Assembly: GCF_026745355.1 (NCBI RefSeq)
Contig: NC_079208.1
Coordinates: 55,255,276 to 55,319,275 of the forward strand
DNA: 64,000 nucleotides
DNA from: Beta vulgaris subsp. vulgaris
Lineage: Eukaryota; Streptophyta; Magnoliopsida; Caryophyllales; Amaranthaceae
Reading direction: 5' to 3'
The position numbers were made by a program, and so were the translations under genes. Shown in pieces: positions 34,045-47,587 of the stretch. The notes under the pieces were generated by a model. It saw nothing but the letters and a program-made list of their open reading frames with translations, did no database searches and had not been told where the DNA came from. Numbering within the stretch: the stretch's first letter is position 1; every line of letters starts with the position of its first letter.

Positions 34045-34303
34045 CTCTCTCCGTTTCAATTTAAACTACACACTTACACTTTTCACGTATGCCAATGCAA
34101 AACTTTGAGGAGATATATCTTTAATTTTGTATTTGTAAAAATTATAAAAATTACTTATTAATAAAATATATGTTATGAGGAATCTAACAAGATCTCACAT
34201 GACTATATATTTATTCGCGTATAAATCACAAATGATGGTCAAAGTGAAATTTGTGAATAGTGTAAAATGTCAAAGTGTGTAGATTAAATTGAAACGGAGG
34301 GAG
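34045..34303. mobile_element. Stowaway-type MITE, 259 bp
   Basis: The left end CTCTCTCCGTTTCAATTTAA and the reverse complement of the right end, CTCCCTCCGTTTCAATTTAA, match at 19 of 20 positions. The flanks are TA on both sides (34043-34044 and 34304-34305). It lies about 290 bp upstream of the small gene at 34595. Confidence 0.88.
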
Positions 34304-34594
34304 TATAAAAATAAAAAAAAAAGTTGCTTGGGCCTACAGGAAGAAAAAGAAAGATAAAAACACAGTGATTACATGACATAATGATAAATCATTTCACAGG
34401 CTGGTGCTTTATCAAGAAAGCAAGTATAGCCTACATACTACAATCATACAAACTCTCAAAATTTCTTCTCCATGTCTTCACTTGCAATCTAAGCCTCACA
34501 GATCATTTTACATATATACTATTATAAATGATGCCCTAGATCAAATTAAAGACATATATATAGTATCAGGAAGAAAGTTAAGCTAAGGTGAGTT

Positions 34595-35029
34595 ATGAAC
34601 TCAGTATGCATCTCAAGCTGTATTGAAGACACAAGGGTACCTACATTAAGAGTGAGAGCAACCTATGTAAACCTCTACAAATGGCCGGAATCCGACGCCG
34701 AATTCGTAAGATCAGTGAGTTTTAGAGGTCCAGGGCATCCAAGGCCGAAGGTTGTAGAGAGTATTTCATGCAGGCAACTTTACTTAAGAAGCTACACTTT
34801 CACTAAGAAAGAAAGTGTCAATGAAAAAACAAAGAAATGTATTGGCCGAGTCAAAGAACGAGTTGTCAATGGTACTAAAAAAAGTGTAAGAGATCGTAGT
34901 ACAAAGCGTGATCAAACAATCAAGAATAATAATAATGTTATTGTTAAGGAAGTTTCTTGTGGTGCTCTTAAATCGTTTTTTAGAAAGTTGTTGTTTTGTT
35001 CTGCTAGTGTAGATGTTGTTCATACTTGA
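34595..35029 (+). CDS. Small basic protein of unknown function, 144 residues, intronless
   Basis: A single open frame with strong coding character. The N-terminal half contains VRATYVNLYKWPESDAEFVR, followed by a lysine/arginine-rich middle (about residues 70-115), a short asparagine run, and a C-terminal SFFRKLLFCSASVDV segment. I have the impression of similar plant proteins starting MNSVCIS..., but I know no function and give no name. No signal peptide, membrane span or enzyme motif is visible. ATG 34595 is the first in the frame and gives the longest product. A Stowaway MITE lies just upstream. Confidence 0.75.
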   Translation: MNSVCISSCIEDTRVPTLRVRATYVNLYKWPESDAEFVRSVSFRGPGHPRPKVVESISCRQLYLRSYTFTKKESVNEKTKKCIGRVKERVVNGTKKSVRDRSTKRDQTIKNNNNVIVKEVSCGALKSFFRKLLFCSASVDVVHT

Positions 35030-35752
35030 TGAATTCATCTAGGTTGTTTTAAATTAATTTGTTTATGTATGTAGCTATAAAAAGTATGAATGTTTGTTTT
35101 GCGTTTTTGTTGTCCTTTTGTAGATATATTATATATATATAATATAAGCATATGTGTAACTTTATTTTGATTCAACCTTTATTTTGAGGTCTTTTAATTT
35201 GAGTTGAGGATATTTTTTCAGTGTTGGTACAACAATAGAAAATTAGAAATACATACACTTTGATCATTCATTCTTAAATGCATACATATATAGTATTTCA
35301 ATTTAAGATCAAAGGTGAATAGTATTTCAGGAAAATTGTATTATAAAGTGATTGTGTGAGAAACTTAGGTTAATTCATGAGGTATAACCAACTTAGTTCA
35401 TACTTGAGAATGATGCAAGAAATCGAATCAATATTGGAATTAAACAGATCGAGTTGGTTTAGTTCGTTATCTAACGTTTGATCTGTCTCTTGACAATAGT
35501 AGAGAATGAGATGAAATGGAAGTGTGTAAGGCTAAAGTATTATTCCATATCCGATATTGGACAACTTGTCTCATACCATGACATTTTTGTAATTTTACTA
35601 CCAACTTGAAATAAGAGCTTCAAAGTTAGAGGCTTCTAAAAGGAGAGATCCATTGAAATTTGTGTCCAATTGGAGAAGGAATATAAGCCTAAAATTACAA
35701 ATTTGACATTACAAAATCACATTCTTAACAACAATAATGACATCATTTAAAT

Positions 35753-35845
<93 letters not shown>

Positions 35846-36758
35846 GTTTGTTCTTAGTGCTTGTTTGGTCGGCTAAAAGAAATAATGAGAAGTTCTAATT
35901 CCTGGAAATTGTAAAATGGGTTTGTTTTAAGGCAAAAAATCTATTTTTTGAGAGAAGTATTTGAGTACACATAATATGTTTCTTCCACTGACTCTTTTAA
36001 TCCACAAAACTAAGTATGCACAGCTCTATTCAATCTCTAACCATTTTATTTTTTCAATAGAACTTTAAGGTCATGGTCATTAATACAGAACTAGGGTACT
36101 ATATGAGCTAATAACTAGTTATGAAGTAGAAAACTAATTGTTGGGTCAAGGCGATGTTGCGAGTAATTTTAAGATAAAATGATGTATAGTTTGAGGCCGA
36201 CATTTAAATTTGTCATAAGCATGAATAATAGTTTAGTGATAAAATCAGAATATTATAAAATTACGAGTTTGAACCTTCTTATCATTTTTAAGATTTAACC
36301 ATATTAGCATATAAGATTAGGTGACACGTGGCGATATGCGATGTTCCTCCATGTGTTTTAGTGATATATTAACTAATAAGTTTTCTTAATTGCTGTAGAA
36401 ATTGTCTAAGCAAAATATGATGAAATTATTGAGCATGTGAGAGTGAGGTCTAATGTGAGTTTTATTATGAAACAGAATATTCCTCAATTTTATTCCAAAA
36501 AAATAAAGCATGAGGCAGCTTTTTTTTTTTTTTTTTTACAAATCGGTTTAGAATTGAGATCAATTAGACCCGTCCAATGACCACCTCTATTTCGCAACAA
36601 AATAAAATCTTATAGTCGAAATTGAGAGTTGACACTTTGACAACAGCCTAAGTCAATTTTCACTTGGTAAACCAATATTTTTGCTAAGCTTTTGTCAAAC
36701 GTAGTACGTAACCTAACTTCAATCTCTCTCCTCTTTTTTCCCCTGAAGTTCTGAAATC
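35030..36758. other. Intergenic between the small gene and the ML-domain gene
   Basis: Contains a (TA)n tract at about 35758-35840. The rest is AT-rich. A CT-rich leader (about 36718-36750) precedes the next start codon. Confidence 0.4.
35758..35840. repeat. (TA)n microsatellite
   Basis: About 80 bases of nearly uninterrupted TA repeats; likely hypervariable and prone to assembly error. Confidence 0.95.
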
Positions 36759-38697
36759 ATGTCAATTTGCAAGCTCAAAGTTATCCTCTTTTTCTGGGTT
36801 TGTTTGGCTGTTCCTTCAATTCTTGCCAAGCCCGTTAAATACTGCGGTAATTTACTTCCTTCTACTAATCAGTAATTATTTACTGATGAAAAAAGTGAGG
36901 ATCTTTATATAATCTTGTTTAAAAGCTGAAAATTGTGGGAATTGAATGTCAACTGTATGCAATTTAATGGGTTAAGTTTATGGGTGTAATTGGTTCTTTT
37001 TTTTCTACAAAGAACCTGTAAAATTGGGATTTAATTGGAACTTATTTTCCTTGAAGTTGATCTAATAAATTATCATGCATGCTTAAATTGCTCAAATATC
37101 TTTTCTGGGTATGGATTAAATTTGGATTTTCTGAAAAATTAAGGTTAATTTGGTGCAGATAAGAAAGCTAACTATGCTGTCAAGGTCGAAGGAATTGAAA
37201 TGCACCCTGATCCAGTGGTACCTGGCAAAGAAGCCATCTTCAGCATCTCTGCTTCCAGTGGTAATTTTCTCTCTTTTGTTGTATTGTTACTTGTTATAGT
37301 GTGATTTTCTTTAATGTTGTAGTTTATAAGTCTGAAGGAAGCATATCTGTGTGTGAGATTAAAATAACAAGGACTGGATGTTTGGTTATGACTTATGATT
37401 ATACTTATGGCTTCCGGATTCGGCTTGATTTTCGCGCGATTGCAATGCTTGATATTATCAAGGAGATTAGATTCACAGAATGTTGTGTTGTGTTGTGATC
37501 CTGTGATGGGTTTATATTAACAAAGCAAACTATTATGCTTTTTTGATGACTTTTTATTGTGATCTGAATGTGTGTTTCTGGTTTATTAATACCAATGATT
37601 GCACTAAAGTTGGAAGCCATGGCATTTCAATTGAAAACTTGAGAAAATCTAATCTTTCGAAGAAATGGTTGATGGTGCATTGCCTATATATGTTTTGTTT
37701 GACTCTGCATTTCCATGAGATCTCTAATGAAGTGAATCTCTGGCTTGGGAATACTGAATGAGATCTTATTGTCTTATTGTATACATTATACAAGGCTGGG
37801 GGTTTGTGAGGTTGCATTATCAGCCTTGCCTTCTTGAATAGGGTAAGAAAGTGATACCAAGTTATGCAAATTCTCTTATATGTGATTAAACCAGGTCAAG
37901 TTAAAAATCAGGTGCAATGACGTCCCTATGATTTCGAAAGGGAAAGCGCGACATACCTTAATTGATATACTTTAGCTCCTTTTTTTGTTGTTGTATTGCC
38001 AAGTTATGTATGTTTGAACATACCAGGGGGATATTGGGCGTGAGGTTTGGGGGGTGGGGGTAGGGGAAGGGAACTGACACTGTAAGGGAGGACTGAGGAG
38101 AATCAGTCTCTCATTCCAACCCTAATTCAGGTGTTTTTTTTTTTTGTGAGAATTATTCTAACTTAAAGGCCGTTTAATGAAAGGGTAACAAGGATGGAAA
38201 AGAGAAAGGAAGACCTTAATTCTCTTGGTGCAGGTTTGTTTCACCAAACACCTCTTCTCTGATTCTGCCTCACTCCTCTTGTTTGTATCCCTTTCTGTGG
38301 GTAATCACTAATCAAAGCACTTCAGAGAAAAAAGAAAACGAACCACCACTTTAAGGACCCCTTGCAGGCCATCACATCCAGGCTCTAGCCCTCCCCCTAC
38401 CTAACTGATTGTCACCTCAATTGCTTTTGCAATGTCGTAAGTGCCTTCACAAACTCTCTTGTGTTTCTGAATGTCACATAGAACACTGACGAAGGTGTTC
38501 TAAGCCCACTAGTTCCCCCCCTCTTCATATTTGTCTTATGTACTACTTTCATTCACAACGGCCAATGACGTTATGACGCTCTAAGAATGTATCCTTTTTC
38601 ACAAAAACCCCTGGCCATCATGCCAACGGCAATGGCCAAGCCTGAAAGCAAATGAGAGGGACAATATATGTGGAAATATCGGTGACCCCACACACAA

Positions 38698-38736
<39 letters not shown>

Positions 38737-39918
38737 ACTAATACAAGTGCTGCACAAAGTTTGAAAGTTTTGCATATCTATCACTCACTAAAATGTGATA
38801 TGTTGGAGCTCCAACTTGACCACCAAGGGCCTAGAATATGGATGGTAGTCAAATTCGACCTCTATACAGCCAGATATGAAAGACAGTGCTCACTGATAGT
38901 GTAATTGAGAGGGGTAATGAAGGTGGTGGAAACTAGACAGTGATGGTTGTGGTTGCTGAGGGGATAATGAAGTTAGTCATGCAAGACGATGTTAATAGTA
39001 TTATATGGTTTGTTTGGGTGGCTTGAAGGTTAAGGAGGCATCATTGGTTTCTTTTTTTCCTTTATCCAGACAGTCTGGAGGAATTTGGTTTTATTTATCT
39101 TTTCAACCAAACAAAATAGTAGTATATCGTTTTTCCCTTTCTTGGTTCCTCGAACTTTGATTTTCTTTCTTAATTGCTTTTTTGTTCTCTATGATGAACC
39201 AAATGGCTCCTCATTCTTTTCTAGGGTAACCCTTTCTTTTGGAGAGGGGATGGGGTGGGGGAGGTGGAGTGGCAGAGAGGCAATTCTGATTGTGGTGTTT
39301 TGTTTTCCCTACCATATTTACTCTTGTTTCAGGGGAAATAAGTTGAAGGCAATATTCAGATTAGTTAAGTTTGGTCTCCGATTAGGCGATTAGGGCTACC
39401 CAAGTTCAATTTACAACTATAATAATCTCTAGTAAGTTTAGATAGGTGTAGTTTATGACTGAGAAGTTCAAATAAGTAAAAATCAGAAGAGAATTCACCC
39501 TCATGTGAATGTTATGTGGTCATATTGTGATATTTAGTGCTTTAATCTGGGCTTTATGCCTCATGCAGTGGGAGCTCTTCCTGGAGGGAAGGTGATGATC
39601 GACGTTGCATACTTTGGGCTACATGTGCACAGTGAGACTATTGATCTCTGCAGAGAAACATCCTGTCCAGTATCAGCAGGCGACTTTGTACTCTCTCACA
39701 AACAAACTTTGCCCATCTTCACTCCCCCAGTAAGTCAATGTTCTTTTTTTTTTCTTTTACCTGTCAACAACTTCTATAGGCATTTTTATAACCTAATTTT
39801 GATTTGGCAGGGCTCATACACTCTCAAGATGAGGATGCAGGACAGCAACAATCATTTGCTTACCTGCATCACTTTTGGTTTCACCATTGGCTTTGGAACA
39901 TCTGTGTCCGAAAGCTGA
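36759..39918 (+). CDS. Secreted ML-domain (MD-2-related/NPC2-like) lipid-binding protein
   Basis: Four exons (36759-36846, 37159-37260, 39569-39729, 39811-39918) join to 152 residues. Residues 1-23 form a hydrophobic signal peptide ending SILA. The mature part has ML-domain features: KYC near its start (C29), the pair C91/C96 (LCRETSC), and C136 in the final strand (LTCITFGFTI), with PVVPGKEAIF and GSYTLKMRM in between. Members bind lipids such as phosphatidylglycerol, phosphatidylinositol or sterols in a beta-sandwich and act in secretory or vacuolar compartments (family knowledge). Length and four-exon structure fit. Intron 2 is 2.3 kb. All phases agree and no defect is seen. Confidence 0.92.
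38706..38731. repeat. (GA)n microsatellite
   Basis: About 13 GA dinucleotides in intron 2 of the ML-domain gene. Confidence 0.9.
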
Positions 39919-41073
39919 AGGCTTCTTTAAAATTATGTTTCCTACCTTTTCCAGTGGATTTCTGTATGGTACGACGTATGAGTTTGTGACTCTTATATGA
40001 CTCTAGAGAATAATGAACTTCTGATGAAGCTATTAGCTTTGTGTATCACATTTCATCTTGTATAGAGCTTGTACATTTTTCTGCAATCTAGAAGCAATGC
40101 ACCTCCCATACTTCCGTCACATTGTGCATAAGCATGATTTCAGGGTTTTCCCTCCCCTTTTGCCACAAATTAGTTCTCAGCTACTACAACAACATCAATG
40201 TAGACCATCTTGTGTGATTGAATAAAATTTTTGTGAACAAGTCAAGCAACTATGAAAGCATTGTGACTGGGTTTTGGCAAATTCGTCTTAAAGAGTATCT
40301 GGCTGTAGTACCGTCGATTAGAAAAACAATATTCCATATCAGTTGTATATAATGAGGAAAAAGTGAATAGCTATACAAAAATCTTGGAGTAAATGAATTA
40401 CAGAAAAAGAAAATACTAGTGTAGTTAAGAACATAAATAAGATGAAAGCTAAGTGGTAAAACAAATTTTTTTTGGCTGAATCATGGAGCCAAAGAACAAT
40501 GGGTGACCTTAAAAACATTTAAGTTCTAATTTTGTGTGATATATCCAAAAGTCTCATGCATTTTTGTCTGTTTGAGAACTGAAAAGAAGACACATCTCGG
40601 CATCTCCCAGAAAATTTAGTGGAAGCCCACTTTTCAAAAGCGCATAGTATTAAAAGTTTAGAACCGTAAAACAGAAAGCTAGACTGAGAAATACATTGAA
40701 ATTTCTAATCACATGAGAATGAAGTATGGCTTACAGTTTATCTAATCTAATGGTAAGTGTTCAAAAGAGACATGAATAAAATGGCGTCACAACAAAGAGA
40801 TTACATCTGTAGCGGATCATGTCAGAAGTCGACTGCGGGCCTAATTATGACAATTCTGCGGCAGGCAATACAGCCTTCCCTGAAGCCGTCAAACTGCTGT
40901 ATCAACACCTTACTATTACAACATTGGATCTAAAACTGCTGTCTAGAAGTCTACAACACTAACTAAACTGTCCAAAAAAAAGTTAGGCAATACACGAACA
41001 TTCACTAAAAGAAGGGATGAATCTCAACTAATTGGATGAGCTGAACCAGGTTCATGTGGTGTACTATCAGTAC
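39919..41073. other. Convergent 3' regions of the ML-domain and MBD genes
   Basis: Expected 3' untranslated sequence of both genes. No further gene or repeat recognised. Confidence 0.4.
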
Positions 41074-44000
41074 TCACTGGTTGATCTCAGGCTGAACCAA
41101 AGCTTCATTTGGTTTCGCCACAGGCTCCTCTTTATTTTCCAATTGCTTCTCTTCCATTGAATTATTGGTATCTCCTGGCAATTCAGCATCATTTGGTTTA
41201 CCAACTGCTTCAGATTTATTTTCTGGATGCTTTTTAACAGGTTCTACTATAATTTCCCATTCGACATCCTCGGGTTGCTCTTCTTTCTTAGCGAGTTTCT
41301 CAGGTTGCTCTTCTTTCTCTTTCTCTTCTAATACTTGAGAACTTTCCTGCACCAGAACCTCTTCGGATTTACTTTTGCCTGGATGCACTTGGTTTTCATC
41401 AGGAAGACCTACCCCATCAGCTTCTTTCTGTTCTTTAGCTTCATCAGCTTTCTCCTCGAAAATTTCAGCAGAAGTTATAGTTGAACCAGCATCTAAACTA
41501 GCTTCCTCAGTTTTCCCATCTTCAGTGGTGTTTCTTGTGGCTTCTGCATCTTCCATCTCCACATCTTTCTCGTCCTCAGTCTTATCATCCTCTGTCTTAC
41601 TGTCAGGTGCTTCATCTTCTGCAGAGTCACCTCCGTCAGTCTCTTCCTTCTCATCTTCCTTTTTTGACCTTGATTTCTTCTGTTTTTTTCTGGGAGAACC
41701 ACTTTCTGGTGTTTCTGTTAATTTTGGTTTGCTAGTTAATCTAGCAGAACGCCGTGGAGTATCACCTGTTATGAGAGCAACTGAGTTACATTATTTGCAT
41801 CTTTCAGATTGAAAAAGCAAGGAAGTCAAGGAAAGTTACCGGTGCCCCAGTCAAACTCTGAGGAAGAAGGACCACCAGGATTTGATTTCAAATATTGTTC
41901 CAATTGTCTCTTACTCTTGATCTCTTCACCAGTTGGTGCAACAAACACAATCTCATTCCTTCGAGGAGGTGTTCCAGTTCCACCCTTTTTGGGAGTGAAC
42001 TGCACATAGGAAAGCAAATGCTTTAACTTAGAAGTCAATCATACTTGATTGTAAAGGGACTACTGAGTACCATATTTATGTTAAGCAACGATAAATCATT
42101 CTCACAAAGAGCTCAAACACAATAAGATACTAATAATTTCCTTGTACAGTTGTACTCCCCCACCTATATAGTATGCACTATTTTTCTTTTTTGATGTCCC
42201 GAAAAATGCCCGTTCCTTATTTTGGTCATAGGTCCCATTACTTCACTCTCATATACTTCGTATATAACATGTGGTCCACCATTACACTTTTTCACCAACT
42301 CCACTCAACCAAATATAAAAACTTGTGCGAAACCCACATGAAGCATACTTACTATAAGGGACTGAGGGAGTTTACACAGGAGGGCAGGAAGTGCAGAGAG
42401 ATATTAAAGGAGCTTCTCAAACATGAAAAGCAATGTTTTTAACAAAATGAATCCTATTTCTGTTAAGCAACGATAAATCATTCTCACAAAGAGCTCAAAC
42501 ACAATAAGATACTAATAATTTCCTTGTACAGTTGTACTCCCCCACCTATATAGTATGCACTATTTTTCTTTTTTGATGTCCCGAAAAATGCCCGTTCCTT
42601 ATTTTGGTCATAGGTCCCATTACTTCACTCTCATATACTTCGTATATAACATGTGGTCCCACCATTACACTTTTTCACCAACTCCACTCAACCAAATATA
42701 AAAACTTGTGCGAAACCCACATGAAGCATACTTACTATAAGGGACTGAGGGAGTTTACACAGGAGGGCAGGAAGTGCAGAGAGATATTAAAGGAGCTTCT
42801 CAAACATGAAAAGCAATGTTTTTAACAAAATGAATCCGACAAAACAAGGCATTTCACTCATTGTCAGAATTAAGATATGATCTAAATATGGTAACAGGAA
42901 TGGCAAAGTAGTCTCCATCAACAAATTAACTCCCGTTGCAGTTCCTTTTCAAGAGGAATAACTTCAAGACCAACAAAGGCAAGAGGAAAATCTACATAAT
43001 TGCATCTATAGAACCCTCATCATCAAAATAAATTGGATCAATCAAGAGTAGAGAATGCACGAGGAGCAGACAGCATAAATTAACCTATAGGCTATAGCAA
43101 CTTAGAGCAGCTTGAATACATTCTATAAAAGGAAAAAAATGGGAAACTCTCAACGGCAATCCTAAGTTTTGCCTTTTTCTCTTTGGCAACAAATTTAATT
43201 TGAGTTACCATCGGTAACCCTGTGCTTATGGTTACGCTTGAGAATGTGGCATTGATAACCATTTTTCGTTATAAACAATTGCTAAAAGAGTTGTTTTCAA
43301 ATTAAGGTTCTTATTGTCTAGATAGACATAAGTTCCCTTTAAGAAACTTATTTTCGATCATCTCTTACTAAAAGCAAGAATACATAGGTCTATATTGAGA
43401 GAAGGGAAAGAAATTTTTTAAGGGAACTTATGTCATTCTAGTTTAAAAAACCTTGATTAATTTATAAACGACCCTTTTGGCAATTCTTTATAACCATAAA
43501 TGGTTATTTATGCCCACATTCTTCGGTATAACAAAAATGACAAGGTTACAATTGATCATTAAAATTAAGTTTAGTTACCCAAAGACAAAAATCCAAAAAT
43601 TATGGTTACCATTAAGAATTTCCCGAAAGAATCAAATGGTTGGACATTATACAAAAAGAATGACAAGAAATATATACCAGAAATTTAAAGAAAGAAAGAA
43701 ACATGTTATGATTTCTAGTACGGACTAAACCTAGAGAACGGGATAAATTTTACCAGCCAAAAACCCTATCAAGATTCAAAACCCACCAAGATATGAAGTT
43801 AAGGTCCTGAACTCATTTAATTGACCGAAACCTGAAATAACCCTATTTCAAATAGAAAAACTATGACGTGTTTTGATCCAAAAGCAACCTGAAGGCAAAA
43901 TATACCAAATATAAACCGAATTAACAGGAATGAACAGACCATATCTACTGCTTTAACCAAGACAAGCAAATATGAAGCCACCAAGAGTCCAAGAGGCTTC

Positions 44001-47000
44001 AAACAATAAGAAAAAGATAATAAAAGCACTAATGAACATGAAATTTAACCCATAATAATTTATAGGCATATAGCACATGGATTGTTCCTTAATAAATGGC
44101 CTATTTCTTTTTTAAAGGTGATGACCTATTTCACTATAATTTCAGCACCATATGAAATTAAGAAATGATCCACAACATATTTCCACGGAAAAAAAAGGCA
44201 AAACATAGGTATGAACAGTAGTCACTCTTTTTTCAAATTTCCTTTTCTTTTTGGAGATGTCAAATAATATGGAATTGAAACAGAAATCAGTAGGTACACA
44301 TCCAATGGAACTAAAAAAAACAACTAAACTAGCTGCCCAACTGAATGAAGCTCAAAATTCGAATATTCTAAGAATATTGTAGCATTTTCTCTTCCAAATA
44401 AGATTCTATGTTTAAAAGGATTAAAACACATAACATGATGTTGCAGAGAGAAGACAATATGGGACATAACAGCCAAGGTTTGGGAAAAGGAAAAATACCT
44501 AATAAGGATCAGCAATAGGAATCGGAGCTCATATGTATTGCAGTCAACAAACTTAGCTTATAGCAGTCAGTAAGCTCAGCCTGACCTCTTATAATCTATT
44601 TCATTTATACAAAACACCACACACTCTTTAAGACACACCAGGCTAGACCTATATAGAGATTGCTTTTAGAAGGGTTGCAATATAACCTAAATTTATAACC
44701 CATAAGGAGCTGGCAAAAGGACTCAATTGGCATTAGTAAAACAGCAAAATCAACTTTCTAACTAGTTCAATAAGACAGTAACTACGAATCTCTCTAATTA
44801 ACTCAGCCAGTGAAAAAACTCAACCACCATACAGCAAAGTTATGCTCCTCATTCCACCATATATAGCAAGTACGATGTTCTTGCTTGGATACAGCTGATG
44901 CAGTAGAACTATAAATAAATAGGTAAATCATGAATGTAGTAAACAGCCAGATGCAGGAAAAGAGGAGAAAGAAAGAGTAGCCTCCAAGCTACTTGATCAA
45001 CAAAAAACAATGAAACAGAAAAGGATTGTACAAAGCCCCTCCAATTAGCTTCAATTGTGGGCACAAGATCCAAAAAAATCAATGGGCAAAAAGATACCAC
45101 AGCCTCAATTCTTATAGTCACAAAACTCACCATCTAGCTAACAGGAGTATACATGACATCAAATACAGCTCCACCGCTCTATGTGATTGTATGGTATGTA
45201 TCCATATCCTCCCTCTGTCCCTCACAATATGCACCATTATCCTTTAAAGATGTCCGCAAAACAACTATATGAACATGTTTTACTTCCTCATCAATATCAT
45301 GGTCCCACCATACTACTTATCATTAACACCAATCAACTAACTACCTAATAATGTACCAAAGTCACATGGAGCATACTATACGGGAAGAAGGGCCTACTTT
45401 TAGAAGATTGGCAACGAGAAACTTTTTGTTTGTGAGCTTAGATAACTATCCAGCTTTCAAAAGATTATTGAAGAGAGAGGGAAAGAGGGAGCAGTTTTGA
45501 AGCAGGTGATTGAACATCAGTTAGACACAATATAAAAACATTAGTTTCAACCCAGAAACATTTATTAGTTTCTCTAAAACAAAAGTAACATTTATTAGTT
45601 ACTCAAATATTCTATGAACGGAAAGAAATATGTGTAACCTCCACTATAATGCAAAGTAGACTATAAGGAAAGCACTTTGGAGTAAGTATACTTTCCAATT
45701 TATATATTGGGCATTAACTTCGGTTTTAAGCATCAAAATATGCAATATGCTGGACGTAACAAGAAACATTAGTCTCAACAGGTAATATATTAGTTATATA
45801 CTCCAAGAAAAATAAAAGACATATACTACCTCCAGCCATAAATATATATAAAAAAAAAAGACAATTTAATTGGTAAGCACGTTAGACTGAGGAAGCTTTT
45901 CCAATTTTTCTATTGTGCATTAATCTAACACTATTAGATACCAGCTATTACCAGTTTAAATTGCAACTATAAATCTTATGTATGCAACAAAGTAACCGTT
46001 GAAGAACCCTGAGAGATAGAAACAATGATAAAGACACTATTTTCTCTCATCATGTAAATCTAATGAAATGATCTGGCACCACTAGCAACACTGTGGAGGC
46101 CAGAGGGGTCTTAGCCACACTTCTGAAGAGAAAATAAATGAACCAAGTTATACAAATTTAAATCTTACTAACTCAAACCTTCCCTCCAATCAAAATATAA
46201 TTTACTTTAGTTGATTTTGCCCATTTACCTTTCCTAATCTAATTCTAAACCACATCAATAATGTATACAGCCATACAGGTAAGTTAATTCAGAAGCCATT
46301 AGTCACTGGTAGGTTTTACCTGTCCACTGACTAGGTAGATGATCTGCAAAAACAGCACACATAACTAACAAGTGAAATATAGTCCTGCGACCGGAAAGGA
46401 TCAACGGCAGCACATTTACATCCACATATGGAAAATCCAAGTACCCAAAAATACTTCAACTACTAGAAAATGCAGCTTAGACTGGCTTCACGAGGCACCA
46501 ATATACTTTTTCTGTAGCTTAAAAGAACTCAAAGATAGCTCAGCAATTTACAAAATTACTCATATTCAACATCAAGACTAGCTATCTTAGGCTCTTAGCA
46601 ATTAGCAGTTACAGTATACAGCACACAACGCTATTGTAATACAAAGTTCACGTATATCCAGAATATATTAATTTTATTAGTTTGATAATTATGATAAATT
46701 CATCGAAAATACCCCAAATTCATTTCATTGGGAGAACTACCAAACAAACAATTCTGGAATAAGCAAGCATTGACACTCACATTCTCACCCTCCCTCACTC
46801 TCTTATCATCTCCGCTAATTTCTCTCGACTTTCTTGAACTTTCTAAACTCGGTTAACATCAAATTGTTAAACTACCACAACATAAAGAGTTTCAAATGTA
46901 AATTGCGCAGAACAAACTCACCTCAAAAAACAATAACATTCAAGAAATCGGAGAAAAAAACAAGATTCTGTGAATACTAACATCCTAATTCACTCAAACG

Positions 47001-47348
47001 ATTAAGATATACATAACAAAATTCGTAAAATTACGAAAACCCTAGCAATTAACATAAACACAAAACAAGTAACAAATCCACGAAAGCAACAAACATAAGA
47101 ATGCAAGATAGTAATAAAGAACAGTACTAATTCCAAAAAAATGGCGAAATATATGATAATAAAGCAAAAGAATTGCGGAAAACAAAGCATAAAATCGAGG
47201 AGAGAGAAAAAGAATGAAAAGAAGATATAAGAACCTTCTTAGTCCAGCCTTGAGGAGCGGGAAGTTCGATGGTAACAGCTTCATCAACTTCAGTTTGAGC
47301 ATCAGTTTGTTGCTCCATTTTAGCCTTATCCGTTAACTCGGACGCCAT
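41074..47348 (-). CDS. Methyl-CpG-binding-domain protein, MBD10/MBD11 type
   Basis: Exons 47235-47348, 41840-41999 and 41074-41765 join to 321 residues. The MBD spans about residues 28-91 ([42 protein letters not shown]) and is split after TKK by a 5.2-kb intron. After it comes a basic patch ([12 protein letters not shown]), then a long acidic, lysine/glutamate-rich tail of about 200 residues with repeats such as EEQPEK. This is the layout of plant MBD10/11-type nuclear proteins; not all of them bind methylated CpG (family knowledge). The first donor is AAG|GTTCTT, a weak consensus, but the phase-0 join reproduces the family sequence. The promoter side is now occupied by a Copia element starting 239 bp upstream of the ATG. 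Confidence 0.92.
42155..42370. mobile_element. Stowaway-like MITE, copy 1
   Basis: Left CTCCCCCACCTATATAGTAT and right end (reverse complement) CTCCCTCAGTCCCTTATAGT are related inverted termini. TA precedes the left end. The second copy of the duplication carries it again at about 42537-42753. Confidence 0.6.
42537..42753. mobile_element. Stowaway-like MITE, copy 2
   Basis: Same element as at 42155, duplicated together with its flanks rather than inserted independently. Confidence 0.6.
45209..45392. mobile_element. Related degenerate Stowaway-like MITE in MBD intron 1
   Basis: The left end CTCCCTCTGTCCCTCACAAT and the internal ATATGCACCATT resemble the element at 42155. The right end is decayed (GTATAGTATGCTCC on the opposite strand). 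Confidence 0.45.
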
Positions 47349-47587
47349 TTTCGCAAAGCTTTCACAGAATTCCCGCTCAAGTTCAACCTTTTTCTATTTT
47401 CTCTCTCTTCTCACGAGTGCAGCAGCTGTGTTTTGTAGGAATGATTTTTTTTTCTTTTTGTAAGAGTGAGATGGAGTGGACGTGACGGAAATCTAGAAAA
47501 GTGGATTGGGTAGTTGGAGTTCACGTCCGGTTTGTAGGGAATAGAGAGCGAGTGAAAATATATGTAGAATATGGATTATGATATTAC
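47349..47587 (-). promoter_or_regulatory. Remaining 5' leader or promoter of the MBD gene
   Basis: The 239 bases between the MBD start codon and the Copia insertion hold CT-rich leader-like sequence (minus strand). The original upstream sequence was displaced to beyond 54385 by the insertion. Confidence 0.5.

Larger units (their letters stand above)
42073..42837. repeat. 382-bp tandem duplication in MBD intron 1
   Basis: Bases 42073-42454 are repeated at 42455-42837 with an offset of 382. By eye the copies differ by one inserted C and one base at the junction. Each copy includes a whole Stowaway-like element. Confidence 0.9.

Noticed and set aside
41375..41812. 145-codon plus-strand open frame, serine-rich
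   Set aside because: Antisense shadow of the acidic MBD protein tail; glutamate/lysine codons read backwards give serine/phenylalanine runs.
42173..42825. Two identical ~80-codon plus-strand frames as a duplicated gene
   Set aside because: They translate the duplicated Stowaway-like MITE; repeated because the DNA is duplicated, with no protein-family features.
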